Shown: positions 1 to 6,843 of the stretch, piece after piece | Position numbering within the stretch: the stretch's first letter is position 1 | How the letters are laid out: every line of letters starts with the position of its first letter | NCBI GenBank assembly: GCA_039640505.1 | Contig: CP046865.1 | Location: forward strand, 3,607,501 to 3,659,197 | Direction: 5' to 3' | Source of the DNA: Rhodobacteraceae bacterium Araon29 | GTDB taxonomy: Bacteria > Pseudomonadota > Alphaproteobacteria > Rhodobacterales > Rhodobacteraceae | DNA length: 51,697 bases | The notes under the pieces: model-generated | The model's input: only the letters and a program-made list of their open reading frames with translations | What the model was told of the DNA's origin: nothing | Databases searched by the model: none | Program-made: the position numbers and the translations under genes

Positions 1-1
1 C

Positions 2-751
2 ATTAACCCGGCAAAATGGGTTTCCGGGCTTCACCGCGCTGCAGCAGATTATGGTGCACTTGTTCAGGGCAACACAGCTGTTCTCGGCCTGCAAAAATCA
101 CAGCGTGGCTATTTGGTCAAGACCACACGAGGTGTGGTCAAAGCCAACAAAATATTGCTTGCAACCAATGGATACACACCCCCCCAAATGGGCGCATTGC
201 GCCGGCGGGTGTTTCCGGTTCCTTCCTTTATAATCAGCACTGATGAACTTGGCCGTGACCGTATCCGTCAGCTATTCCCAAGCGATATGATGGTTGTCGA
301 GTCGCGCACCCGTCATTGCTATTACCGTCCAAGCCCGGACAAAACCCGCATTATTTTTGGCGCGCGCGCTGCCATGTTTGACGCACCCGAGGCACTTGTA
401 GTGAGCCAGTTGCGCAAATTGCTAGGTCAGATTTTCCCACAATTGCGACAGGTTAAAATTTCTCACAGTTGGCGCGGATTTACCGGATTTACATTTGAAT
501 TTATGCCGCATGTTGGGCAAATTGACGGGGTTTGGCATGCCGCAGGATATTCCGGCAATGGCAATACATTAGCACCATGGTTGGGGCATAAGGCGGCGCT
601 GCAAATGATCGGCGATCCTGCAGGTGAAACCGCATTTTCCCATACAGAGTTGAAAACAAGGTGGTGGTATCATAATCGGGCCTGGTTTTTGCCCTTTGTC
701 GATGTGGCCTATCGGAGCCGGGATTTTTGGAATGATTGGAACCGGACTTAG
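2..751 (+). CDS. FAD-dependent amine oxidoreductase (DAO family), 5' truncated
   Basis: This is the C-terminal 249 residues of a D-amino-acid-oxidase-fold flavoenzyme; the reading frame is already open at the window edge, so the start lies upstream. The visible part resembles gamma-glutamylputrescine oxidase-like proteins. It has the stretch KANKILLATNGYT, typical of the strand near the FAD site, then a substrate-domain segment, then a C-terminal block (GFTFEFMPHVGQIDGVWHAA, followed by GYSGNG) that closes over the flavin in this family. Such enzymes oxidise amines or amino acids to imines with FAD. The N-terminal GxGxxG nucleotide site is outside the window. The gene converges on the glutathione transferase-like gene with about 70 bases between them and no clear terminator. 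The family is clear; the substrate is not. Confidence 0.85.
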   Translation: MNPAKWVSGLHRAAADYGALVQGNTAVLGLQKSQRGYLVKTTRGVVKANKILLATNGYTPPQMGALRRRVFPVPSFIISTDELGRDRIRQLFPSDMMVVESRTRHCYYRPSPDKTRIIFGARAAMFDAPEALVVSQLRKLLGQIFPQLRQVKISHSWRGFTGFTFEFMPHVGQIDGVWHAAGYSGNGNTLAPWLGHKAALQMIGDPAGETAFSHTELKTRWWYHNRAWFLPFVDVAYRSRDFWNDWNRT

Positions 752-823
752 CAGTGCTGGCAATTGAGCCAAATTCCATGATTTATTTTCTTATGACCGG
801 TCCAAAGCTCAACTGTGAATGGC

Positions 824-1780
824 TCAAGCACGAGCAAGTTCTGGATGCAAGTATGCCTTAGGATAGGGCATCGGGCGCAAAGGGCCAATGGGAACAGCAG
901 TGTTTCCAGACCGGCCAAAATAGCCCTGGCGACAATGTTCCAAAGAGCTGCTCTGCGACACGCCCGGCAGAGCGTAAACGCGGCAAAGCCAGCGCCAAAG
1001 GTTTGGATAATCCAAAATTTTCGCGCCATTAAGCTTCATACGAAGATAGTAAATTGGATCATGGCGATAAAGAGTTGGGAAAAGGCGCAAATCGGCTTCG
1101 GTAAACCTTTCCCCCGTCAAGAACGGCCGCCCATCTGCAAAAGCAGTGTCAAGCGCGGCGAGCAAGTCAAAATATGCCTTAAATGCTTTTTCATAAATGG
1201 CCTGATCCGAAGAAAACCCCGCCTTGTACGCCCCATTGTTGATGGCATTATAAATACGGTCATTCCAGTTTTCTATTTCGGCCCGCAGGTCAGCATCACA
1301 GGGATAAAGGTTTGGTCTTTCCGCATCAGATAAAGCGCTGCCAAGCGCGGCTGACCACTGATTGAGCATTCGGATTATCTCGGCGCTTTCGTTTGACACA
1401 ATGCCTCGGCTTTGCTTGTCATAAAGGATCGGGACCGACCGTTCATTTGAACCCTCTGCGGCATAAATACCCCGAATAAACCGATAGCTTTGACCGGTTG
1501 CGGTTTCTGCAGTGCACTCCAGCAGTGGTTCGCCTGTCAATGTTGCGGCACGCTCAGGTGCGAATTGCCAGTGATTGGGTCCGGCGGGATCTTCTTCGCC
1601 GGTACGGTTTGGAAACAATACGTCCAGTGTGATACTGCGCTGCAATCCAAGTATATTGCGCGCCAATGTCACTCTGTGGCACCAAGGACAATTGAGCGCC
1701 ACAAAAAGGTGATACCGATTTGGTTCAGCAAGAAAATCCATATCACCGACCGCGTGTCGACAGCCACTGACACCGCGCAC
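824..1780 (-). CDS. Glutathionyl-hydroquinone reductase (Xi-class GST), shortened N-terminus
   Basis: The protein of 318 residues matches Xi-class glutathione transferases, which use glutathione to reduce glutathionyl-hydroquinones. The thioredoxin-like domain has the catalytic motif CPWCHR near residue 31, then VSNESAEIIRML, which holds the cis-loop Ser-Asn-Glu region, and a helical C-terminal domain with the conserved ERIYN/NDRIYN-type and FTEADLRLF segments. The only start in the open frame is GTG at 1780, which puts the catalytic Cys about 30 residues earlier than usual (near 63 in the family). Upstream in the same frame is family-like sequence (KGEFVR) interrupted by a TAA, so the true gene may begin at ATG 1870 and be broken. 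It is a divergent paralogue of the gene at 2048-3019 on the same strand. Confidence 0.8.
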   Translation of the reverse strand: MRGVSGCRHAVGDMDFLAEPNRYHLFVALNCPWCHRVTLARNILGLQRSITLDVLFPNRTGEEDPAGPNHWQFAPERAATLTGEPLLECTAETATGQSYRFIRGIYAAEGSNERSVPILYDKQSRGIVSNESAEIIRMLNQWSAALGSALSDAERPNLYPCDADLRAEIENWNDRIYNAINNGAYKAGFSSDQAIYEKAFKAYFDLLAALDTAFADGRPFLTGERFTEADLRLFPTLYRHDPIYYLRMKLNGAKILDYPNLWRWLCRVYALPGVSQSSSLEHCRQGYFGRSGNTAVPIGPLRPMPYPKAYLHPELARA

Positions 1781-1870
1781 AAATTCCCCCTTTCTACGGC
1801 GATCTTGTGCGGCGGTTTGGTCTTCTTCAACAGATGTTTAGGAGTGAGTTTCAGCCAAAGGTTTCTCCAT
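1781..1870 (-). other. In-frame 5' extension of the GST gene, interrupted by a TAA codon
   Basis: Reading the minus strand from ATG 1870-1868 gives ten codons, then TAA at 1840-1838, then 19 codons that run in the same frame into the annotated GTG start. The segment after the TAA contains RRRKGEFVR, which resembles the G-x-F-x-R region found before the catalytic Cys in this family (compare GRFVRKAPQFRNW in the neighbouring paralogue). This suggests the original gene spanned 824-1870 and that a nonsense change or a base error split it. No start codon lies between the TAA and GTG 1780. Confidence 0.5.
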
Positions 1871-2047
1871 ATTTTTGCTTGTGAGCTGCGCGGTATTTTT
1901 GGCGCCTAGCTATTGAGTCTCTGCCAGTTTAACCAACTCGCTGTTTCTTAATTTTTTTTTCGAATCTACGTCTCAACCCTTCAGAGTTTCTCTGATTTCA
2001 GTGTCTGTCACGTTCGTGAAATTCAATTTTCGTTTCAATATGCTCAA

Positions 2048-3019
2048 TCAGCCACGGTTGTGCGGCGTTGTAAAATCAGTGTCTGGTCCTGTTGGAACGA
2101 TTCGTGATGGATTTATGGAGGTATGGCTTTCATAATAGTGCCGTTTGATATGCTCCATATTGACTGTTCTGGCGATACCAGGCTGTTGATAAAGATCGCG
2201 TAGGTAATTCGACAAATTCGGGTAATCTGCAATCCGGCGAATATTACATTTGAAGTGGCCAACATAAACTGGATCAAACCGGATTAGGGTGGTGAATAAC
2301 CGCCAGTCTGCTTCAGTAATCTGCGCACCAGTTAAATAGCGTTTTCGCAATAAAATATCTTCGAGCCAGTCTAAGGTGTCAAACAGAGGCGTAATCGCTT
2401 CTTCATAGGCTGCTTGTGTGGTTGCAAACCCACAGCGATAGACACCATTGTTCAAAGTGTTGTAAATGCGCTCATTCAGAGTATCAATTTCTGACCGCAA
2501 ATGTTCAGGATAATAATCCCCCTGCGCCGAGCCAACCTCATCAAAAGCCGTATTGAACATGCGGATAATTTCTGGAGATTCGTTTGAAACAATTGTTTTT
2601 GTGTGCTTGTCCCAAAGCACCGGCACGGTTACACGGCCCGAATAGTCAGGCTTGGCTTGGGTATAAACCTGATACAGAAACTGCGCTCCATTTACCGTAT
2701 CTGGCGCAACACCATCGCCAACATCAAAGGTCCAACCGTTCTCGGCCATATACCAATGAACGACGGATACCGAAATCATCTTCTCAAGCCCTTTGAGTGC
2801 CCGAAAAATCAAAGTACGGTGGGCCCAGGGGCAGGCTAAAGAAACATAAAGATGATAGCGCCCTATCTCAGCTTTAAAACCACCCTTTCCACTTGGTCCT
2901 GCCCTCCCATCGGTGGTGACCCAATTGCGAAACTGTGGTGCTTTGCGAACGAAACGGCCATTTGTTGATTTGGTGTCATACCATTGATCAACCCATTTTC
3001 CTTCTTGGAGTAAACCCAT
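2048..3019 (-). CDS. yqjG: Glutathionyl-hydroquinone reductase (YqjG/Ecm4-like, Xi-class GST)
   Basis: This intact 323-residue enzyme reduces S-glutathionyl-hydroquinones to hydroquinones with glutathione in the cytoplasm. It opens with the family signature GKWVDQWYDTK and GRFVRKAPQFRNW, has the catalytic CPWAHR motif with Cys63 (the position of the nucleophile in E. coli YqjG), the VSNESPEIIRMFN segment of the thioredoxin fold, and the helical domain with NERIYNTLNNGVYRCGFA. Length is as expected. It lies 15 bases after the pirin gene on the same strand, so the two are very likely co-transcribed, opposite a LysR regulator. E. coli YqjG, pirin-like proteins and the LysR protein YhaJ are linked to quinone-like stress, which supports the same role here. 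Confidence 0.92.
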   Translation of the reverse strand: MGLLQEGKWVDQWYDTKSTNGRFVRKAPQFRNWVTTDGRAGPSGKGGFKAEIGRYHLYVSLACPWAHRTLIFRALKGLEKMISVSVVHWYMAENGWTFDVGDGVAPDTVNGAQFLYQVYTQAKPDYSGRVTVPVLWDKHTKTIVSNESPEIIRMFNTAFDEVGSAQGDYYPEHLRSEIDTLNERIYNTLNNGVYRCGFATTQAAYEEAITPLFDTLDWLEDILLRKRYLTGAQITEADWRLFTTLIRFDPVYVGHFKCNIRRIADYPNLSNYLRDLYQQPGIARTVNMEHIKRHYYESHTSINPSRIVPTGPDTDFTTPHNRG

Positions 3020-3034
3020 CTTTAAATCCTTGGT

Positions 3035-3949
3035 TTAGTGGTCTTTTGGCTTGATAAAGCGGTTGTTGCGAAGATCCGTAAACGCTTGATGTAATTCTTC
3101 GCGTGTGTTCATAACAATCGGACCGTGCCACGCGACAGGCTCTTGTATGGGAGTGCCAGCCACCAATAAAAACCGGATGCCTTCTGGTCCAGCTTGCACA
3201 ACAAGCTCATCCCCAGTTCCAAATTGTACCAACGTCCGGTTGCCCGACATATCGCGTATGTTTAGCTCTTCACCGTGTACTTCTTTTTCCAAAAGAACCC
3301 CTTGCGGCGTTGAAGCGTCTGCAAATTTACCCGCGCCTTCGAAAATATAGGCAAATGTATTTCGGTAAGTATCAACCTTAAAGGCTTTACGGCGATTGGC
3401 TGGAACGGTGACATCAAGGTAAAGTGGATCAGCCGCGACGCCATCTACGGGGCCGCGTTGACCCCAAAACGCGCCTGTTATCACTTTGACCTGGGTGCCA
3501 TCATCATCGATAATCTGTGGAATTTCTTTGCCCTGTACATCCTGATAGCGCGGCGTGGTCATTTTAAGGCTGCCGGGTAGATTGGCCCATAGTTGAAAGC
3601 CATGCATTTGTCCGTTTAGGTTACCACTTGGCATTTCTTGATGCATGATACCTGATCCCGCAGTCATCCATTGAATGTCTCCGGCCCCCAGCGTTCCACT
3701 ATTGCCCAAGCTATCGCTGTGCTCAACTGAGCCGCTTAGCACATAGGTGATGGTTTCAATGCCGCGATGCGGATGCCATGGAAAGCCTCCAGCATAAGCA
3801 TCTGGAGTTTCGTTGCGAAAATCATCAAAAAGTAGAAAAGGATCATGCTTTTTTGGCTCGTTAAAGCCAAAAGCCCGATGCAGATGGACTCCAGCCCCTT
3901 CTAAGGTCGGGCTCGCACTGCTTGTTGAAATAGCTGGTCTAATTGACAT
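3035..3949 (-). CDS. Pirin family protein (bicupin, metal-binding)
   Basis: The 304-residue protein is a pirin. The N-terminal cupin carries the metal ligands in the expected pattern: His59 and His61 in the stretch WHPHRGIETITY, then His103 and Glu105 in IMHQEM. The C-terminal cupin follows from about residue 185. Bacterial pirins bind Fe(II) or other metals, and some act as quercetin dioxygenases. ATG 3949 is preferred over GTG 3955 because GGAG sits seven bases upstream of the ATG. The gene is first in a pirin-GST pair and faces the lysR gene across about 213 bases, so it is probably controlled by that regulator. The substrate cannot be inferred. Confidence 0.92.
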   Translation of the reverse strand: MSIRPAISTSSASPTLEGAGVHLHRAFGFNEPKKHDPFLLFDDFRNETPDAYAGGFPWHPHRGIETITYVLSGSVEHSDSLGNSGTLGAGDIQWMTAGSGIMHQEMPSGNLNGQMHGFQLWANLPGSLKMTTPRYQDVQGKEIPQIIDDDGTQVKVITGAFWGQRGPVDGVAADPLYLDVTVPANRRKAFKVDTYRNTFAYIFEGAGKFADASTPQGVLLEKEVHGEELNIRDMSGNRTLVQFGTGDELVVQAGPEGIRFLLVAGTPIQEPVAWHGPIVMNTREELHQAFTDLRNNRFIKPKDH

Positions 3950-4020
3950 GATCACGCTCCTTTACTTTTCCACACCCCAAGAAGTAAGGCCTTGGTACTA
4001 GATTGCGAGTTCCAATAATG

Positions 4021-4082
4021 TGACGTCAGTGTTTTAATGATTGATCCTCATTTTCACGTCTTTGAAGTTAGACATTTAGTCT
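4021..4082. promoter_or_regulatory. Candidate operator region between pirin and lysR
   Basis: The divergent spacer contains an eight-base perfect palindrome TGACGTCA (4021-4028) and a dyad AGAC-ATTTA-GTCT (4070-4082). LysR regulators typically bind dyads in such spacers. No classical T-N11-A box stands out clearly, so this is a candidate only. Confidence 0.3.
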
Positions 4083-4162
4083 GTGTGGTTGAGTATTCCA
4101 GGTTTTTATGATTAGAATAAGATATAAAAAAAGTTACATATGGTGCTAATTAGGAGAACAGT

Positions 4163-5053
4163 TTGGGACAGATGGAGGATTTGCGACTATTCACCTTTGT
4201 CGTAGAAAATAGAGGCATTTCAAAAGCTGCGGACAAGTTAAATATTGCAAAATCGGCTGTTAGTAGGCGACTAAACCTTTTGGAAGAGCGGTATTCTGCC
4301 AAGTTGATTGATCGTGCCCCTGGCCGTTGGGATGTCACCGAGGTCGGAAGAGAACTATATCAACGCGCAACGCGGACGGTGAACGACTTCGAAGAAATTG
4401 AAGCAGACTTTAAAAGTACCCACACCGATATTTCCGGTCCATTAGCAATCTCAGTTCCACGAGAGTTTGGTATTTCCTTCCTTAGCAAGGTGTTCACCGA
4501 TTTCAAAAGTAAATATCCTGAAATTCAACTGACTGCTGACTTTGACGATCGGATTATTGATCTCGATCGCGATAATTATGATTTTGCTGTTCGCATCACA
4601 CCAAACGTAGATAAAAAGCTGATACTGGAAAAAATCGGAGTTGTGCGACATTATCTTTGTGCATCCCCAAACTATCTAAAGGAAAATCATACTCCAAAAA
4701 CACTTGGTGATTTACAAGCTCATAGCTTGCTTCATTTCGGAACTGCCAAGCGCGGAATGTGGAGTTTTAAACATGAAGATCGAAAAAAAGAGGAGGTTTT
4801 TGAGTTTTCGCCAGCCCTAAATAGCAACAGTGGACAATTTTTGTTTAATGCAACTGTGCAGGGCCAAGGCATTGCAAATTTGCCAGATTTTATTTTAGGA
4901 AACGCGTTTGAGACGGGTCAACTCGTTGCTATTTTGCCTCGATATCAAATTGCAGATTACTCGATTTGTTTGCTACGGTCAGAGCATCGGCGCATGAATC
5001 GCCGAATGTGTCTGTTTTCAAAGGAAATAAAAGTAGCTTGCAGTCATTTCTAA
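4163..5053 (+). CDS. LysR family transcriptional regulator
   Basis: This 296-residue LysR-type regulator has the winged helix-turn-helix at residues 4-62, including RGISKAADKLNIAKSAVSRR, and a periplasmic-binding-like effector domain from about residue 90. I chose TTG 4163 because AGGAGA (4152-4157) lies five bases before it; ATG 4172 is an alternative with poor spacing. The gene is divergent from pirin-GST, the usual layout for a LysR gene and its targets. E. coli YhaJ, a LysR protein acting on pirin and yqjF/yqjG-type genes in response to quinoid compounds, is a reasonable functional model, but the effector here is unknown. The coding sequence is more AT-rich than its neighbours. Confidence 0.9.
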   Translation: MGQMEDLRLFTFVVENRGISKAADKLNIAKSAVSRRLNLLEERYSAKLIDRAPGRWDVTEVGRELYQRATRTVNDFEEIEADFKSTHTDISGPLAISVPREFGISFLSKVFTDFKSKYPEIQLTADFDDRIIDLDRDNYDFAVRITPNVDKKLILEKIGVVRHYLCASPNYLKENHTPKTLGDLQAHSLLHFGTAKRGMWSFKHEDRKKEEVFEFSPALNSNSGQFLFNATVQGQGIANLPDFILGNAFETGQLVAILPRYQIADYSICLLRSEHRRMNRRMCLFSKEIKVACSHF

Positions 5054-5556
5054 TTCCACAATCTAGTATATGGTTTAACCTAAAAGGTTTCTATTTTGAG
5101 AACTTAAAGTTCAAAATTTGAGGTATTTGCAAAACAGTTTGTATAGCGGAACGTTGCAAATATTCAGGGATCTCAAAACACTCCTGTTAAATAGCTAAAT
5201 GTGGTTATATTTTATCTATCTGAAATACACATTATTTGTGGTGTGGCAACGGATCTTAACCTCCCTATTTTAACGCGCTTATAAAGCTAAAAAACCAAAG
5301 AGTGAAAAGATCAAATTAATAATCACCAGTTCTTTGCTAGAGATCATTATGTCGTTAGCTGACACTGTGAGTGCCGGACTAATTCAAATTAACCGCAAGT
5401 CTTTGCACCATGTCCGATGGTGCACGATTGAGGGCAAGAAAAACCGTCGATAATGACATTTGTGGGTGTTCAGATGATCCAATGTTTGCAAAACCTAGAC
5501 AAGCAATAGATAAAATACACAGAAGTAAGTTCAGCCTTGGTTGGGAAGGACACAAA
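5054..5556. other. AT-rich intergenic stretch without a convincing gene
   Basis: About 500 bases with no supported gene. Just after lysR are a weak hairpin AACCT-AAA-AGGTT (5077-5089) followed by a T-rich run, and an odd palindrome GAACTT-A-AAGTTC (5100-5112); either could help end lysR transcription. A 34-codon frame at 5349-5453 and the frame upstream of GTG 5557 lack ribosome-binding sites and recognisable sequence. Confidence 0.5.
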
Positions 5557-6321
5557 GTGAAACAGAACTGGTCATATTACACGACATCCGTTGCCCATAA
5601 AGATAAAAAGTATTCCTCGCATGAGCATTTGAACGAGATGGGATCCAAAGGTTGGGAACTGGTCTCGGTTGTTGCCCATGCCGATGACGGCGTAAGTGTA
5701 TTTTATTGGAAACAACAAAATCTAAGTATTCATGAACATGAATCTGATTTTGAAATTGAACCTGTGCTTGAATCACAAAGCGACATAAACATCTCGGTGC
5801 CTGATGAACCCGAGCCACAAGAAGATACCACTAAGCCTTTTGAACCCGCAAAGATTGCCTTTGAGATTGGTGATCAAATTCCTGACTTCAAATTGCGCTC
5901 AACCGATGGGACATATTTTTCAACATCAAATCTAACAAAGAAGACCGTCTTGTACTTTTATCCAGCAGACGGCACAGAATATTGCACCATTCAAGCCAAA
6001 GGCTTTTCAGCTGTATATGAAACTATGACTGATATGGGTTTGGATATCATTGGAATATCGCCAGATGATATTGAGGCACACAACAGATTCAAAAATGACG
6101 AAGGCATCCCGTTTCATCTATTATATGACGAGGCTTCAAGAGTTTGTTCCACCTTCGGCTTGTTACAGAATCCGCCACCAGATGATAGATACCCAATGAG
6201 AACGACGTTTTTGATAGACACCGATAAAATAATCCTAGGTCTCTGGAATGATGTGGATGTTTCCACACACTCAGATGATGTCGTATCATTTGTCTTAGAT
6301 GTGTTGGAAAAAGCTAACTAA
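5557..6321 (+). CDS. DUF4177-peroxiredoxin (BCP/PrxQ-like) fusion protein
   Basis: The 254-residue protein joins two modules. Residues 4-52 look like DUF4177, a small beta domain ending in GWELVSV and FYWKQ. An acidic linker (about 55-95) leads to an AhpC/TSA-type peroxiredoxin, residues 98-254, with the peroxidatic motif P-x3-T-x2-C ending at Cys143. The residue five positions later, where BCP/PrxQ proteins often carry a resolving Cys, is Gly or Lys; Cys197 is the only other Cys nearby, so it may be a 1-Cys type. Peroxiredoxins reduce peroxides in the cytoplasm. I prefer GTG 5557 because GGAAGGA lies six bases upstream and DUF4177 normally begins close to its start; ATG 5410 in the same frame would add 49 unrecognised residues and lacks a binding site. 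The gene stands alone in AT-rich DNA. Confidence 0.75.
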   Translation: MKQNWSYYTTSVAHKDKKYSSHEHLNEMGSKGWELVSVVAHADDGVSVFYWKQQNLSIHEHESDFEIEPVLESQSDINISVPDEPEPQEDTTKPFEPAKIAFEIGDQIPDFKLRSTDGTYFSTSNLTKKTVLYFYPADGTEYCTIQAKGFSAVYETMTDMGLDIIGISPDDIEAHNRFKNDEGIPFHLLYDEASRVCSTFGLLQNPPPDDRYPMRTTFLIDTDKIILGLWNDVDVSTHSDDVVSFVLDVLEKAN

Positions 6322-6632
6322 AAGCCTTTTTTAATTTAACTGAACTCAATAGACCCATGCCATCCATTAAAATGGAACACGTAATTTCTATGCTTACCAT
6401 AAAGCATGTGAACCTCAGCATTTCTTTGTATACTAAGTCATAAGTTCTTTAAGGTTTTTGGCATGATCTAAATTATAATTATGGCTTAACACGCATATGC
6501 AAAGCACTTAAGGTAAAGACCCATAGCCTAAAAAGGGTTGATAAAGCTCCGAGGACATCGAACACTTGATGTGGAGGCAAAATATTGATTTCTAAAAGTA
6601 CTAATAATGAGAATGTTGTTAAATGACTTTGG
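6322..6632. other. AT-rich intergenic stretch
   Basis: About 310 bases between the peroxiredoxin fusion and the tRNA gene. I see only very short frames (for example 28 codons from 6357) without ribosome-binding sites, and a five-base dyad ACATC-N8-GATGT that is not followed by a T-run. Nothing here can be supported as a gene or terminator. Confidence 0.5.
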
Positions 6633-6709
6633 TGGCGGCCCCTGAAGGACTCGAACCCTCAACCTGCCGATTAGAAGTCGGCTGCTCTATCCAGTTGAGC
6701 TAAGGGGCC
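6633..6709 (-). tRNA. tRNA-Arg (anticodon UCU)
   Basis: On the minus strand the 77 bases fold as a complete tRNA: acceptor GGCCCCT paired with AGGGGCC, D arm GCTC/GAGC, anticodon stem GCCGA/TCGGC with loop CTTCTAA giving anticodon TCT, T arm GAGGG/CCTTC around TTCGAGT, discriminator G and an encoded CCA. TCT reads AGA/AGG codons, hence arginine. The gene stands alone between the peroxiredoxin fusion and the P450 gene. tRNA genes are common integration sites, but I found no repeat of its 3' end in the window. Confidence 0.95.
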
Positions 6710-6799
6710 GCAAGTAGATAATGCCTGATAAACCGATTACGAACGGAATTCAAAACCTAAAACTCAAGTTTTCAATTTTGTTTGCTATTAACTGATCGA

Positions 6800-6831
6800 T
6801 TGGTGCAAGCTTTGCAAAAGCTACGCACCAA
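6800..6831 (+). promoter_or_regulatory. Strong inverted repeat upstream of the P450 gene
   Basis: TTGGTGC (6800-6806) pairs with GCACCAA (6825-6831), and inside it AGCTTT (6808-6813) pairs with AAAGCT (6817-6822) around a three-base loop, with a small bulge between the two stems. It ends 12 bases before the ATG and overlaps the start of the AAAGG binding site (6830-6834). It is not followed by a T-run, so an operator or a translation-controlling hairpin is likelier than a terminator. Confidence 0.55.
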
Positions 6832-6843
6832 AGGCGCTCGACA

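Noticed and set aside
1941-2030. Terminator-like T-run and TCAGAG-TTT-CTCTGA dyad between the two GST genes
   Set aside because: The dyad is only six base pairs and the T-run of nine is on the wrong side for it to end either minus-strand gene convincingly.
5349-5453. Small frame of 34 codons upstream of the peroxiredoxin fusion
   Set aside because: No ribosome-binding site, no recognisable sequence, and it lies in AT-rich DNA where short frames occur by chance.
5410-5556. N-terminal extension of the DUF4177-peroxiredoxin protein from ATG 5410
   Set aside because: No binding site before ATG 5410, whereas GTG 5557 has GGAAGGA at good spacing and is at the expected start of DUF4177.
6357-6443. 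Frame of 28 codons between the peroxiredoxin fusion and the tRNA gene
   Set aside because: Too short, no binding site and no similarity that I recognise.
6633-6709. Attachment site of a mobile element at the tRNA-Arg gene
   Set aside because: No integrase gene and no second copy of the tRNA 3' end found in the window.
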